From positions 721,842 through 785,841 of the forward strand of contig JALPQD010000641.1 in NCBI GenBank assembly GCA_023101885.1: a stretch of DNA of 64,000 nucleotides. Reading direction: 5' to 3'. Position 1 is the stretch's first letter. Every line of letters starts with the position of its first letter. This document shows positions 12,808 through 24,109 of the stretch, in pieces. The notes under the pieces were generated by a model. The model did no database searches. It saw only the letters and a list, made by a program, of their open reading frames with translations, and had not been told where the DNA came from. A program made the translations under genes and the position numbers. Source of the DNA: Typhlomys cinereus. Lineage: Eukaryota; Chordata; Mammalia; Rodentia; Platacanthomyidae.

Positions 12808-13136
12808 TGAGGAATTTAACTTTACCATACATTTGAGGAGCTTATCTGCAGAGCCTTTGATAAAAGGGGCGACATTAGTATCTTTACCTCTGTGAGAGTT
12901 TAGAATCAGTCCTGTGAATGGCAGAGTGTATTCTTTTAGAATAATCCCAGTCGTGGAGTATAACTTTCAAGGACCTTTTCTGCCTAGCTATTTTGTTCTA
13001 AAAGTCTCTAATTGAAACTATTCTTTCTGTCATTATTACTCACATTATACGGGAGTGTGATAATTTAAGTACTCTATATGCAAAACAATTAGGTCAGTGC
13101 TTGACACAATCTGTTTATTAAATGTTAGCTGTGTTG

Positions 13137-13456
13137 GGCTGGAGAGGTGGCTCAGGGGTTAAGCCTCTGCCTTGCAGGCGGAAGGTCCTGAGTTCGGATC
13201 CCAGATCCCACGTATAGACGCCGGGCGGAAGCGGGGGTGGCCTGCGCTTCTGGTCCTGGTAGGGCGGAGCCTTTGAATCCCGGGGCAGAAGGAGGTGGAG
13301 GCGTCCATGGTGGTTCACGAATTCGTCCGTGGTTCTACACATACTCAGACAGACACACACACACACAGACACACACGTGTGCGTGCACATACACACGCAT
13401 ATGCACACAGTTGAATAAATAATAATAATGAAAAAAATTAAAAAAAATTTCTAAAA
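13137..13456 (+). mobile_element. B2-superfamily SINE with GC-rich body
   Basis: The tRNA-like head has an A-box (TGGCTCAGGGG) and a B-box (AGTTCGGATCC). A GC-rich body 'gacgccgggcggaagc...' follows, then a CA-rich stretch and an A-rich tail. The 17-bp duplication AAATGTTAGCTGTGTTG flanks it at 13120-13136 and 13457-13473. Sister copies lie at 32049, 48165 and 62682. The B2-type head with a non-murine body suggests a lineage-specific family such as DIP of dipodoid rodents; the name is inference. Confidence 0.9.
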
Positions 13457-13539
13457 AAATGTTAGCTGTGTTGTGAAAGTAGCAAAATATGTGTTAGTAT
13501 AGATTTTTATAGTGCAATTTTGTACAAGTCTCCTGTTAT

Positions 13540-13830
13540 GTGTATTTATTTACTGCTTATTCTTTTTCATGCATGTGAATATGGTGTATGTATGTTTTAC
13601 ATATGGTTTTGTGTAAAGGTATATGCAGGCATATGTAGAAGAGGGCACTACGTCTGCGAAGGTCCAAGGGTGACATTGGGAATCATCATGGATTACTCTA
13701 CTTCTTATTGTTCACTCTGTAGATTCCCAGGTTCATGTATATCTACCTTAATATCTAAGCAACATTTTTACAAATTTTTTTGCTTTTGAGGCAATAGTTT
13801 TAAATACCAAGCCATCTCCCAAGCCCCTTC
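13540..13830 (-). mobile_element. Old degraded SINE-like repeat
   Basis: The reverse complement begins near 'gggcttgggagatggcttggt', like a B2-type head. It contains a block resembling the body of the SINEs at 24110 and 26258 and ends in a TG/CA-rich region. The middle is too diverged for exact borders. Confidence 0.45.
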
Positions 13831-13979
13831 TGGTGATTCTTAATCTTCCTCTTTGGTATTCTAGGAAGTGAGCTTGGTTCTCTGCATGATGACTTCACAT
13901 TCTGTCCATTATGCATTTCATACCTCTTTCTCTCAAAGAAATCCAGCAGAGCCATTTATTATTACCTGATATTTATCTC

Positions 13980-14280
13980 CTTTAAAATTTGAGTGTTCAA
14001 TTCAAACTTTGAATGTGATGATAGGGAGAAATGGACGGGGATATTGTATCATGAAAGCGGAATGTTCATGATGGGAATTAGTGCCTTTACAAAAAGAGTT
14101 GAGGGAGTTCATTAGCTATTCTTTAATGTAGGGTCTTAGAAATATCCCCTCAGTGATGTAGGCAGTGAGATTTTTCCAGACAGCAAATCTGCTGTCACCT
14201 TGATCTTGGATTTTCTAACTTCTAAACCATGTGAAGTGAATTTCTATTACTTATAATTAATACAGTCTAAGGAACTTTTT
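13980..14280 (+). repeat. Ancient interspersed repeat, copy 1
   Basis: It contains 'gggaattagtgcctttac', 'ctgtcaccttgatcttgga' and 'tgaatttctattactta', in the same order as the repeat at 15340-15600. The series resembles a common ancient mammalian repeat, but I cannot give its database name. Both copies are on the same strand about 1.3 kb apart. Confidence 0.45.
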
Positions 14281-15339
14281 GATTGCAGTCTCTTTTTCTA
14301 AAGGTGGTCATTGCTAACAAGAAGGGAGGTATTGCTGTAAAGAAGCACTGAAAAGGAAGAAGTTGTCCTGGGATGGGACAAAGGACAGAGACTAGCAGAG
14401 GTTGGAGGAGCAGGCTAGATAGAAATGCATTGTAGCAATCAGACTGTACAATGTTATAACAATAATGGCTTAGAAGAGAGTTGAAAAGAAAACCTCCATC
14501 TTCTTTGGGGATGCCTAAATGTTCATGATCATCCTATTAATAGAAATATGGATGGTAAACTTCATTGTCATGATAGCTCTTGTGAAAGTGAGGACAATAC
14601 TATTGGAAAATTGAGGAAAGATCATCCTTTTCAAAAAGTAACAAAGAATTTGAACAAATTCTCCTGGTGTTTTAGTGTTTTGTGGAACCTAGAGGGTGTG
14701 AGCAATGAAGCAGAGTATTGTGAGAGAGATGTCCGAGAGAAATGGTGAGGATGTGACATGCCTTCTTTGAGTAGAAGAACCAAAAATGATTTAAAATCAG
14801 AGTTTATCACTTGAAAGGGTTCAGAACCTTAAAGTATAGAGGATACTCGGGCTGTGCATGTTGCAAAGCATAAAGAAAGAAAAACTTTCTCAGGAGAAAA
14901 CACCAAGAGTATAGTAAGGAGATTAATATGGATGGGCCCAAGATGGATGCTGTTCACAAAACAATAGAAGAATAAACCTGAGGACATTTCACAGATTCTT
15001 ATTGGTGCTTTTCCTTTAACAGAACTGAGGAGAAATGAAGAATGAGTCACAGAATTCAGTGTAAAGGAAGGCAAATGAAACCTACTAATCGCTGCCCAGC
15101 ACTGTATCAAATTTCTGCTTCTTGTGTTCTGACATGGTACCCCTCAGCTCTCCCAAGTGCAGTTCCATTGGGGCCAGATATGGTATAGACAGGCCTCGGT
15201 GGCCATTTTTCCATTGCCTTTCTCCACTTTCATGATGCAATATGCTCCTCCACAGCTGCAGCTCTGTCTGCATGGTTTGATGCTTGTTTCCCTCCAAAAC
15301 TCATTGAAAGCTAACTTCCAACATGACACTATTCGTAAG
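14281..15339. other. Unassigned sequence
   Basis: Short open frames only, without recognisable domains. No repeat family named. Confidence 0.4.
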
Positions 15340-15600
15340 TAGAGATTTGGGTTTCAATAAGGTCAGGAGGCTGGAATGTTCACGAATAGAATTAGTTCCT
15401 TTATAAAAGGGCCTGAGCAACTTCTGCCACTTGAGAACACAGAGAAAGTGCCATCTGTGATGCACAGACCCTATCAGACATCAAGTCTGTTGGAACCTCA
15501 ATCATGACCTTTCTAGAACTATTAGCAATGAATTTCTGCTGTATGGAAGTTGTCCAATGTAGGGTATTTTGTTATGGCACATTATCCTAAAACACCATTA
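15340..15600 (+). repeat. Ancient interspersed repeat, copy 2
   Basis: It shares with 13980-14280 the blocks 'attagttcctttataaaag', 'agacatcaagtctg', 'atgaatttctgctg' and the ending 'ggtattttgttatggca'. High divergence indicates great age. Confidence 0.5.
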
Positions 15601-17662
15601 AAAGATATTCTCCCATTCAAGACTGTATTACAAAATCATCTTTGCTTTAATCTATCTCTTGCCTCATTTCCTATTTCATTTCTAGATGGCCAGTTCTGTT
15701 CCAACAATGATCAACCACTTACTTCATGTTTTGATGGAATAGTAAGTGATACAGACACAGCTCTGGCCTGTGGTACATTAGAAATATAATAGAAGTTGTG
15801 TTTTTCCCCCTCATATCGTTTTATGTTCATTTGTTTGTTTGTTTTTGGCTCAGTCACTGTGAATAGATGTGCAAAGGGAGGTACTGAGAGTAGAGTTCAA
15901 GCATGAGGTCAGAAGTCTGAAAGTCTTCCTAGGAAATTCTGGACTGTGGATAACCCAGAACTGTATCATGAGCAGGCCCATGAGTGTGGAAGAGGGATGA
16001 TCAGAGGCTTTCAAAACAACAACGTCATTTACAAGTAAAATTGCAGTGACTGGCTAAGGAGGAGTCTGCCTTATTCTTTCTGCACATTAGTTTGTGGAAG
16101 ATTTGCTTGACACTTCAGAAGTCATCAGAATGCGATAGTGCAGACCAGCCGGCTGACTGTAGTTCAATAGAAAATTTGAAATTCTAAAAGCCTTCATTCC
16201 CAAATTTCAGAAAGTGTTGGGCAAACATTTAGAGCTCAGGGAAGTGTGAAATTTTAAAAAGGATTGCCAGTTCTGTAGAATGGGCTGGGGAAAACGAAGT
16301 AGTTAGCTGCTGAAAGGCAGACGAGGAGATGTAGAGCAATAGAAGGGTAGGGACTGAGCTGTTGATATTTTTTGTAGGAAAAGCTAGTTTTTGAAGACCA
16401 GCCACATTGCTATGCACCGATGGGTTTTATTTAAGGAGCACGTATGTGTTTTGCTGACCCACGAGTTGTCAGGGTTCCCATTCTCCTGTGTAGAATAGCC
16501 AAAAAAGTTGCTGAGTAAGGGAAACTGAAATAAATGAACTGACCTATTTATCCCTTCACAGAGTTCCCCTCCCCCATGGCCTTATCAAAACAGAATTTCT
16601 TTGCTAAAGATAATTACCCTGTTCTCTCCAACCCCACAGTCTATTCCTGGAGAGAAATCACTGGCCTCTTGGTCTCAGCATTTTTTTTCTTTTGGCAGGC
16701 ACTTATTCCTAGTGAGGCCAGGGGAATTATGCTAACAATAGTTATATTCTGAAAAGAAAGGGCTATTACAGCCTTTTTCAGGTGTGACCAATGGGTCACA
16801 CCTGGTCAAGAATAAACCTGCAAAATTCCAGCCTATGCTGCATTTTTAATCTTTTTTTTTTTTTTTTGGTAAAGAGTTAGCTGTAGAAGAGAGAAGGCTA
16901 ATTTTAGATATTTAATCATTTGGGCGGGGGACCCATTCATTTGAAAGTAGCACAGGAAGAGAAAAGTCTAGGCAGTTTAAGGAGGCTGCTTACTTATCTC
17001 ATTGTATGTTTCACGCGCCTTGGCTCTCAAAAATTCAGATTACATTCTTCATGGGAGAGTTGGAAGCAGATGTCATATTCCTAGCTGCACAGCTGGTTAG
17101 TTAGAAGGTGCATACGCAAATCTGTGTGGCAGCCTTTCTTCCTCTGTTCACTTGCCTCTATTTCACGACTGCCTTCCTGTTTCTTTTGTCTTTTATTTGG
17201 TCGCTGAATGACTTGTGGGTGAGAAGACCTATGCTTAAAATGGCAAGTAACAAAGATTAACTTGTACTTGGAAGGTCTTTCACAACTAAATCTTGGACTC
17301 TTTATCATAGCACTGGTCAATTTATTACAGTGATCCATTTCCTGAATTCTTGTTATTAAAACTTGGAATCAAAGAAATACTTCTAAAACTTGTCAGAAAA
17401 GAAACAGAAAAGAATTTAATCTTAACTCCACATCCAAAGCAACTTCTGTTTTGCATATTCTCTCCCAAGTATTGCTTACAGATACATATGTGTCTGTTTA
17501 CATAGTTGTAAGCATTCTGTACAAGTAACTGCATTCTGATTTATATGGTACATATTATGTTTCAAACAGTTTTGCAAATTCCTAATCAGAGATAAATTTA
17601 ACAACTGTGAAAAGCCTGCAGAATGGAAATAATAATAAATACTTATTTCCTCCTTATTACCC
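15601..17662. other. Unassigned sequence
   Basis: About 2 kb with no supported gene. Only short homopolymers (for example the poly-T near 16850-16867) and scattered small frames are present. Confidence 0.4.
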
Positions 17663-17680
17663 ATAAACTCTTCCATTCTC

Positions 17681-18376
17681 TTTTTTTGTTGTTGTTGATT
17701 AATTTTTTAACATTTTTTATTATTATTTCCGCTCATACAAACTTAGTAGGTACACTGGTTCCCTCCCTCCCTCCTCCTCCCTCCGACCCTCCTGCTCTTC
17801 CTCCCCTCACCCCTCCCTCCCCATCGCCCAGTGCCTCCCTCCCAATCCCCGGAGAATCCTTTAATGTGCATGCCAGACTCTCCTCTGGGCCCTCCTCTCT
17901 GATGACATACAAGGACCCAGTGGCATTTCCCTGAACCCTTTCCTGTGTTCCCCTTAAGCATAGGAACACTACTGTGGCTGTCAATCCCTTGCTTCCAAGG
18001 ATCTTGGTGCCTTTAGCAAATGCTAGACTTTGTGGGGTCAATAGTGTGTTGGACAATGCGCAGGGCATGCAAAGTCCAATTATGATTGTTTGGCCCTAAC
18101 TTGTGTGGAGTATCTTGCATATCATTACTCCTCCCATCCTTGTGCTCTTACACTCTTACCGCTCCCTCTTCCGCAAATTTCCCTGAGCTTCAGGATGGGG
18201 AGAGATTAGGCTGGCCTAGTTCTATGTGGTTGATATAGAGTCTCTGAAGTTCTGGATTGTGGTTTGTTGATTTTCTTTTTCAGTTTTGCTGCTCCTGCAA
18301 TGCCCTTCACTCCATCCTGATGGGCATTGTATGTCATCCCCTGGCCAGAGACAAAAAGTTGTTAAACCGGAGTCTT
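17681..18376 (-). mobile_element. 5'-truncated L1 (3' UTR only)
   Basis: A T-rich tail and the complement of the purine-rich L1 3' UTR, closely similar to 2347-3010 and 63459-64000. The exact 18-bp duplication ATAAACTCTTCCATTCTC flanks it at 17663-17680 and 18377-18394. The insertion is about 0.7 kb and carries no ORF2. Confidence 0.92.
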
Positions 18377-18394
18377 ATAAACTCTTCCATTCTC

Positions 18395-18792
18395 ATTTCT
18401 TCCTCTTCCTTCTTCCTTCTTCCCTTGTTCATCATTAGCTTTGCTGATATTCCTTGCTATTATAGAAAAGCTCAGAAGCCTTTGCATATATATTAAATGA
18501 GACATCATGTATATTGTTGGTGATCTCATGATACATAGATGTATGTATAATATGCCCAATAGTATGCATATATTAATATGTGTATACATCCTTTTGTAGA
18601 AAATAATAGCGTTTTTCTTAAAGATGAACATGATGGCAGATTTCTAGGACAGAGAAAGAAACTTGGATGTTGCAGTGTTCACTTCAGATAAAAAGCAGTA
18701 TGATTGTATAAAAATGAATACTAAAGTAAATAATAAAACAGCATTTTTTAAAATATCAAAATTTTCATTAAACTGGTCCATATTTAAGTTTT
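18395..18792. other. Unassigned sequence
   Basis: AT-rich, no recognised feature between the L1 tail and the ID SINE. Confidence 0.4.
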
Positions 18793-18882
18793 GGGCCGCA
18801 ACTCAGCGGTAGAGTACTTGCCTACTACACAAGAGGTCACCAGTTCAAGTCCCTAGAGACACCACAAAACAAAACAAAAATC
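18793..18882 (+). mobile_element. ID SINE
   Basis: 'GCAACTCAGCGGTAGAGTAC' matches an ID A-box region and 'AGTTCAAGTCCC' the B-box. An A-rich tail (CACAAAACAAAACAAAAA) follows. This is the better preserved of the two ID copies in the window. Confidence 0.75.
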
Positions 18883-18892
18883 AAAGTGTTAC

Positions 18893-19272
18893 CTTTGGAT
18901 TGGTAAGATGGCTGAGTGTGTAAGGTACCTTCTCACAAACCTGGCAGTCGTGGTTGGACTGCCAAAAGCCCATGTGGCAGAAGGAAAGAACTAACATATG
19001 AAAATTATATTCTGATCTGCACATATGCTCTATGGCATACGAGTGCAAGTCTTTTTTCCTTTCTTTCTTTCTTTCTTTCTTTGTTTCTTTGTTTCTTTGT
19101 TTCTTTCTTTCTTTCTCTCTCTCTCTCTCCCTCCCTCCCTCCTTTCCTCCCTCTCTCCCTCCCTTCCTTCCTTTTTTCTTTCCTTCCTTTCTTTCCTTTC
19201 TCTCTTTTTTCTTTCCTTCTCTCTCTCTCTCTCTTACCTCCCAACTTTCTTAAATGAATAAATAAACAATTT
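18893..19272 (+). mobile_element. B2/B4-like SINE with expanded pyrimidine tract
   Basis: The head 'ggtaagatggctgagtgtgtaagg' looks like a diverged B2-type tRNA promoter, followed by 'ctgatctgcacatatgctctatggc'. The end 'aaatgaataaataaac' is typical of B2-type tails. A long CTTT/CT/CCCT tract (about 19050-19236) lies inside. Open frames through it, on either strand, are low-complexity artefacts. Confidence 0.55.
19050..19236. repeat. Polypyrimidine tract (CTTT)n/(CT)n/(CCCT)n
   Basis: Almost pure C/T on the plus strand for about 185 bases, made of CTTT, GTTT, CT, CCCT and CCTT units. It is a simple-sequence expansion within or next to the SINE tail and could form triplex (H-DNA) structures. 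Confidence 0.9.
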
Positions 19273-19451
19273 TTTAAATTATATTTATTTATTTAACAAA
19301 TGGTTCACATAGTAGAAAGAATAAAATTTATTTTTGATATTACATTGGATGTATTTGAAATCCTGTCTTCCTCTAATGTTTATGAATAGTTCTCTGAAGT
19401 TTTAATAATATATTAAGTACCTTAGCAATACCTTTCAAAAATACAAATACT

Positions 19452-20180
19452 TATTTTTAAAAATATCATTAATAAGACATAAAAACATATAAAAAGATCC
19501 ACAGCAAAATAACTGCAAAACATTATATGTGTTCCAAACATTAGAAGAATCAGGTTTTAGGGTGTAAAATTGCATTTCATAGAAGTTTCTACTTTTCCAA
19601 CATACTTTTTGAGCTTCGGGTTTGCAATCTTTATAACTACAATATGAACAACATACTTTCCAAATCTTTCTTTTAGCTAAGTATATTTTAGAAATCCCTG
19701 CTACTTTAAGATTCAGTAAACGGGGTTAAGCATATTGGAAACAGAAGTCAAAAGTAAAAGAAAAATAGCTCTCATAATAGCCACTTTCCTCTTCTGGAAT
19801 TCAACTGTCATGAAATAGTTGATTGTTGAAGTCTTTGTGGCTGCTGGATGTTATGAATGCAGAATGTGTCCTTAGCAAATCAGTTTGAAATAGCCATGCA
19901 TTTTGGAAAGCATGTCTTGACAGCTGGAAAAGCAGCTCTACTGAGTTTACTCACAAACAGTTTGTAGGAGTATTATTTATTTATTTATTATAATTATTTT
20001 AAAAATATTAATGAAACATAAAAATATGTAAAACGAAACCAAGATCCACAGCAAAATAGCTGCAAAACATTTTATATGTTCTAAACATCAGCAGAATCAG
20101 GTTTTAGGTTGTAAAACTGTATTTTGTAGAATTTTCTACTTCTCCAACATACTTTTTCCAGTTCTTGGTTTGAATTCTTT
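19452..20180. repeat. Direct repeat pair A/A' (about 190 bp)
   Basis: Segment 19452-19640 recurs at 19992-20180 in the same orientation. Shared blocks include 'agatccacagcaaaata', 'gaatcaggttttagg' and 'tctccaacatactttt' or close variants. They belong to the larger duplicated structure with the inverted arms at 19675 and 20431. Source sequence not recognised. Confidence 0.8.
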
Positions 20181-20729
20181 ATAATTTGCTTCTGATGCCT
20201 TCGACCTTTTTTGAAGCCTCTGATAAAGTATGTGCCAGAGAATGAGAAATGGTTTCCTGTGGCATTTAATGGGACATTCTTCGAGACAAACCATCTCTTT
20301 GTGTCCGAGTTCTAAAGAAACGCCAAAAGCTCCTGTAAGGATGGAATTTTTCCCCTGATAATATTCACTTTGTTCTCCTCCCTTCCCAAATGCATTCATA
20401 AGTTTCATAGGTGACCACTTGTTTCTGATTAATACCTACAAACTCTTTGTGAGTAAACTTAGTAAAGCTGCTTTTCCAGCTGTCAAGACATGCATTCCAA
20501 AATGCATGGCTATTTCAAACTGATTTGTTAAGGACACATTCTGCATTCATAACATCCAGTAGCCACAAAGACTTCAGCAATTAACTATTTCATGACAGTT
20601 AGAATTTCAGAAGAGGAAAGGAGCTATTATGAGGGCTATTTTTCTTTTACTTTTGACTTCTGTTTCCAATATGCTTAACCCCATTCACCAAATCTTAAAG
20701 TAGCAGGGATTTCTAAAATATACTTAGCT
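19675..20729. repeat. Inverted repeat, two arms of about 300 bp (B/B')
   Basis: The arm 19675-19974 is the reverse complement of 20431-20729 with few mismatches. Matching landmarks are 'tatattttagaaatccctgc', 'ttttacttttgacttctg' on the right and its complement on the left, and 'ccagctgtcaagacatgc'. The central 456 bases are unpaired except that they contain repeat A'. A 90-codon frame on the minus strand of the centre (20136-20408) has no recognised domain. A transcript through it could form a long hairpin. Confidence 0.85.
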
Positions 20730-20794
20730 AAAAAAAATTGGGAAAGGGTGTTGTTTTTATTGCCAAATCTCAAAATCATTATTACCTTCATGGT

Positions 20795-21662
20795 CAACTT
20801 GTCAGCTTGACAAACCTAGAATCACTGTGATAATCCTGGGTGTCAACTTGACACACCTGGCATTAACTAAGGTCAGCTGAGACCGCATCTGGCAAGACCA
20901 CCTGAAGAAATTATCTGGATAATACAAAGATCAACCACAGATCTGATCATAACCTCCTAAGATCTCATTGGAACCTCCCAGTAATGGACCTGATAAAAGG
21001 AACCAAGGAACCACAGAACAGAAGATGGAAGAGGAGAGACTCTCTATAGCTATGCTAGGAATTGCTCTTTCCTCCTGCTGCCCAATTTCTTTGCTTCTTC
21101 AACCCTCTAGCCCTCCAACCCTTTAAGTCATCAAAATGACCAAAGAGTTGTAAGAATTCTCCATCCTTCAGCCATCACCCACTGGACTACTGGACTGTGC
21201 AGCTACTGGCAGCCATCGTTGGACTACCTCGGCAGTATCTGTAAGCTAACTCAATACATTCCCTATTTATATACCCATTCTGTTGATTCTGTGACTCTAG
21301 AGAACCTGACTAATACAATTGCAGAGGAGAAAACTTGTGGCAACACCTGTAAGGGATCATCTAGGTTAGATTAGCCTTGGGGCATGATTGGGATATTATC
21401 TACATTAGGTGAGAAAACCTAGCTACTGTGGCTGGTGTCATTCATTGGGTTGGGTCTTCTTGGACTATATAAGGGGAAGCTAGCTGAGCGGAAGCATTCA
21501 TGCTTCCTGCCTTCTGATTGTGGATGTAATGTGACCAGCTGCCCAAGCTCTTGCCATTTTGACTTTCCTTCTCAGGATTGACTGTACCCTTGAGCTTTGA
21601 GCCAGAATAAACTCGAAGTTGCTTTTGTTGCAGCATTTTATGACATCGAAAGAAAAGTAAAT
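20795..21662 (+). mobile_element. MaLR-type LTR interrupted by another LTR
   Basis: The left part (20795-20837) carries 'gtcagcttgacaaacctagaatcac'-type sequence; the right part (21323-21662) continues with the usual MaLR series: 'gtggctggtgtcattc', 'attcatgcttcctgc', 'gtggatgtaatgtgacc', the polyadenylation signal AATAAA in 'ccagaataaactc', and 'aagttgcttttgttgcag'. This is the layout of rodent MT/ORR1-like LTRs. The 485 bases between the parts are a second LTR-like unit. Confidence 0.6.
20838..21322 (+). mobile_element. Inner LTR-like element
   Basis: It starts near TGATAATCCTGGGTGTCAAC, contains GTCAACTTGACAC, and ends 'gagaacctgactaataca', an ending common to several MaLR-related LTRs. 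It interrupts the older LTR. I could not find a convincing 5-bp target duplication, so the borders are approximate. Confidence 0.5.
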
Positions 21663-22429
21663 ACCCCAACTGCTGCTTTTATTCTCACTACTTTCATCCT
21701 AAAAAATTAACATCTCTTTGAGCCATTCTGCTGATTATAAACTTGAATATCTAATGGTTTAGAATTTGCAGTATATTGGAATGTCTATACAAAGAGTGTT
21801 CTAGACAAGGAAGGATTAATGCTACATCTGTAGGTGAAGGAATTTTCTTTAAAAGTTGCATTCTTTTTCTTTCTAGAGATAGTTTATGGGTTGCTTTCAG
21901 GTTAATCAAATACATTTCCTTATCTCTGTGGTTCTACACATTGACTCTATAGTCTTATCAGAAAGATGACTGGCTGAATTTGCATTCTTTGGAAAACAGA
22001 CTTCAAAAACCCTGCTGAATGAGATTTTAAAAGTAATGTGGCATTTTCTTCTCAGGTCAAAATAACTTTTTAAATGTATTCTCTTACAAAAATACTGGCA
22101 AATTATCTGTGATTTCAGCTTAGATTTCAAAAGTGGTCATCAGATTAAAAAAATCACATAGTACTTTCTTAAGATGATCTTTATTAGGTTGACAGCTTGC
22201 TTTGTTGGATGTGGGTAAAATCATTTGTCTCCAAGTCAAATAGAGATGGTATTGATCTAGGCAAGCTTTTCTGGCATTCATACCAATTGACATCACATGC
22301 CTGGATGGCCTTTTAATGGGCCATGTCTGGACTGACTTTGAAAGTGCATTGCAATCATTCTCTTCCTATATTCACTTTTTTTCTTGGCATCTGGCATCAC
22401 TTGGCATACTGGCTTGCCACTCTTTCATT
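21663..22429. other. Unassigned sequence
   Basis: No gene or named repeat. The right end is the target site of the L1 tail at 22443. Confidence 0.4.
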
Positions 22430-22442
22430 GTGTAGCTCTCTT

Positions 22443-23122
22443 TTTTAGTTACATTTTTTGCCTAATCATACAAGCTCAATAGGTACCCCCTTCTTCTCCT
22501 GCCCCCTCCCTTCCCCTTTGCTATCCCCTATTTCACTCTCCTGTCTTTCCATTTTCCCCCTCCCCTTCTCTCTCACCCCTTTTCATTCCCTCCTCTTCTC
22601 TTGGTGTTTCCTGCTTTCTCCCTCCCATCTTCCAGAGCATCTGTTTATGTGAGTGCTGAATTTCCCTCTGAGTCCTCTATACTGGTGAGGATTCAGGACA
22701 CAGTGGCCTAGGTTGGGACCCCTTCTTGGATTGCCTGCTAGTATGGGAACTCTTTTATGACTGGTTAATTCCTTGCCTCTAAGGATCCTACTGCCTGAAG
22801 CCTTCTCCCCTATGATCTCTGCTAGACTTTGCAGGGTCATTGACATGTCAGCCATTGTGCAGGTCAGGCAAGGTCCAATCACATTGTGCCTATATCCTGG
22901 CTGCTGCAGCCCTGACTTGTGTGGAGTATCTTGCCTATCATTGATCCTCCCCATCTTTAGGCTCTTATAATCTTGCTGCCCCCTCTTCCACAGGTTCCGT
23001 GAGCTTTAGGATAGGGAGAGATTTGGCTGTTCTGGTTCTGGGTGAATATTGTAGGGTCTTTGGTGTTCTGAATTATGGTTTGTTGTTGTTTTCAGTTTTG
23101 CTGTTCCTGCACTGCCCTTGGT
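22443..23122 (-). mobile_element. 5'-truncated L1 (3' UTR), older subfamily
   Basis: The complement of an L1 3' UTR resembling that at 32526-33250 more than the younger ones. GTGTAGCTCTCTT flanks it at 22430-22442 and 23123-23135, a 13-bp target duplication. A third copy of the same 13-mer lies at 23174-23186 across a TG microsatellite. Confidence 0.85.
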
Positions 23123-23133
23123 GTGTAGCTCTC

Positions 23134-23135
<2 letters not shown>

Positions 23136-23177
<42 letters not shown>
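23136..23177. repeat. (TG)n microsatellite
   Basis: About 20 TG units between two copies of 'gtgtagctctctt'. Confidence 0.95.
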
Positions 23178-23179
<2 letters not shown>

Positions 23180-23189
23180 CTCTCTTGAA

Positions 23190-24090
23190 GTAGTAGCCAT
23201 GTTGCCACATCCCACACCCATCTGGCCCTAAAGAAAGTATTGGTAAGTCTCTATGGGGTTCAGGCATTCAAAGCAGGGGTTCAGGGCTTAGGCACTTAGG
23301 TGAAAAACCAGTGGTTTAGAACAAAGCCATTGTAGCAGGGCTTGCTGGATCCAAGGTGATAACTATAGCCCCTTTGTTGCATATTCCCATTAGGTTTGTG
23401 AGAATGGCTCAAGGGGCTGAAAGAAGACCCTCATTATAACCTTCCTCTTTCCTGTTCTCTTTTTGTGTAACTGCTCTCTAAGCTTTCTACCATTTTAGAA
23501 GGTCATTAGGTACATACATGGATCAAGTTAGCTCTCTCTAATGCTGTATTGCTAAGCATAAATGTCAGGAGCTTAGAGATACCTTTCATAGCAAAAATGT
23601 TAAAATCCCCAATGTTCTCTTGACAATTTAGGTGTTTTCTTTCCTAACCTATCATGAGAATTGCAGTGAGACAGCCTGGATTTTACTCACAGTTGCTCCA
23701 CATATAAGTTATTTGACCTTTGGCGAGTTGCTTAGCATATATATGTTTTAGTTTCTTCTGCTGCACAATGGCAAGTGTACCTTGTCACAATAGTGCCTGC
23801 TGGATATGGACTGTGCATAGATCGCAGCCCAAACCATTGTGTTGGTATATGAATGATATCGTGTAGTCTGCTCTTTGTTTCACATTTGTGGATTACTTAC
23901 TTGCCTTTTTTATGTCCCCACAACTCAGCAGAGACTGCAGCAGGAATTGTGCTTTTGTTACTTGCCTATCATGTCACAGACTAACAGTTTAATATATATT
24001 TAAAAACATTTTGTTAGCCACCCACTCTTCTAATATTTCAAAATTAAATAAATTTATTTTCTTCATGGCTTTATTAAAAACTACACCAAA
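23190..24090. other. Unassigned sequence
   Basis: No coding or repeat signal could be named. Confidence 0.4.
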
Positions 24091-24109
24091 TTTTTTTAAA
24101 AAAATATTT

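Noticed and set aside
19005..19261. Open frames of 73-113 codons at the pyrimidine tract
   Set aside because: They are simple-sequence translations (Ser/Phe/Leu or Arg/Glu/Lys runs) present in several frames at once.
20136..20408. 90-codon frame in the centre of the inverted repeat as a gene
   Set aside because: No recognised domain, no initiation context or splice evidence. It may be a remnant of a retrocopied transcript.
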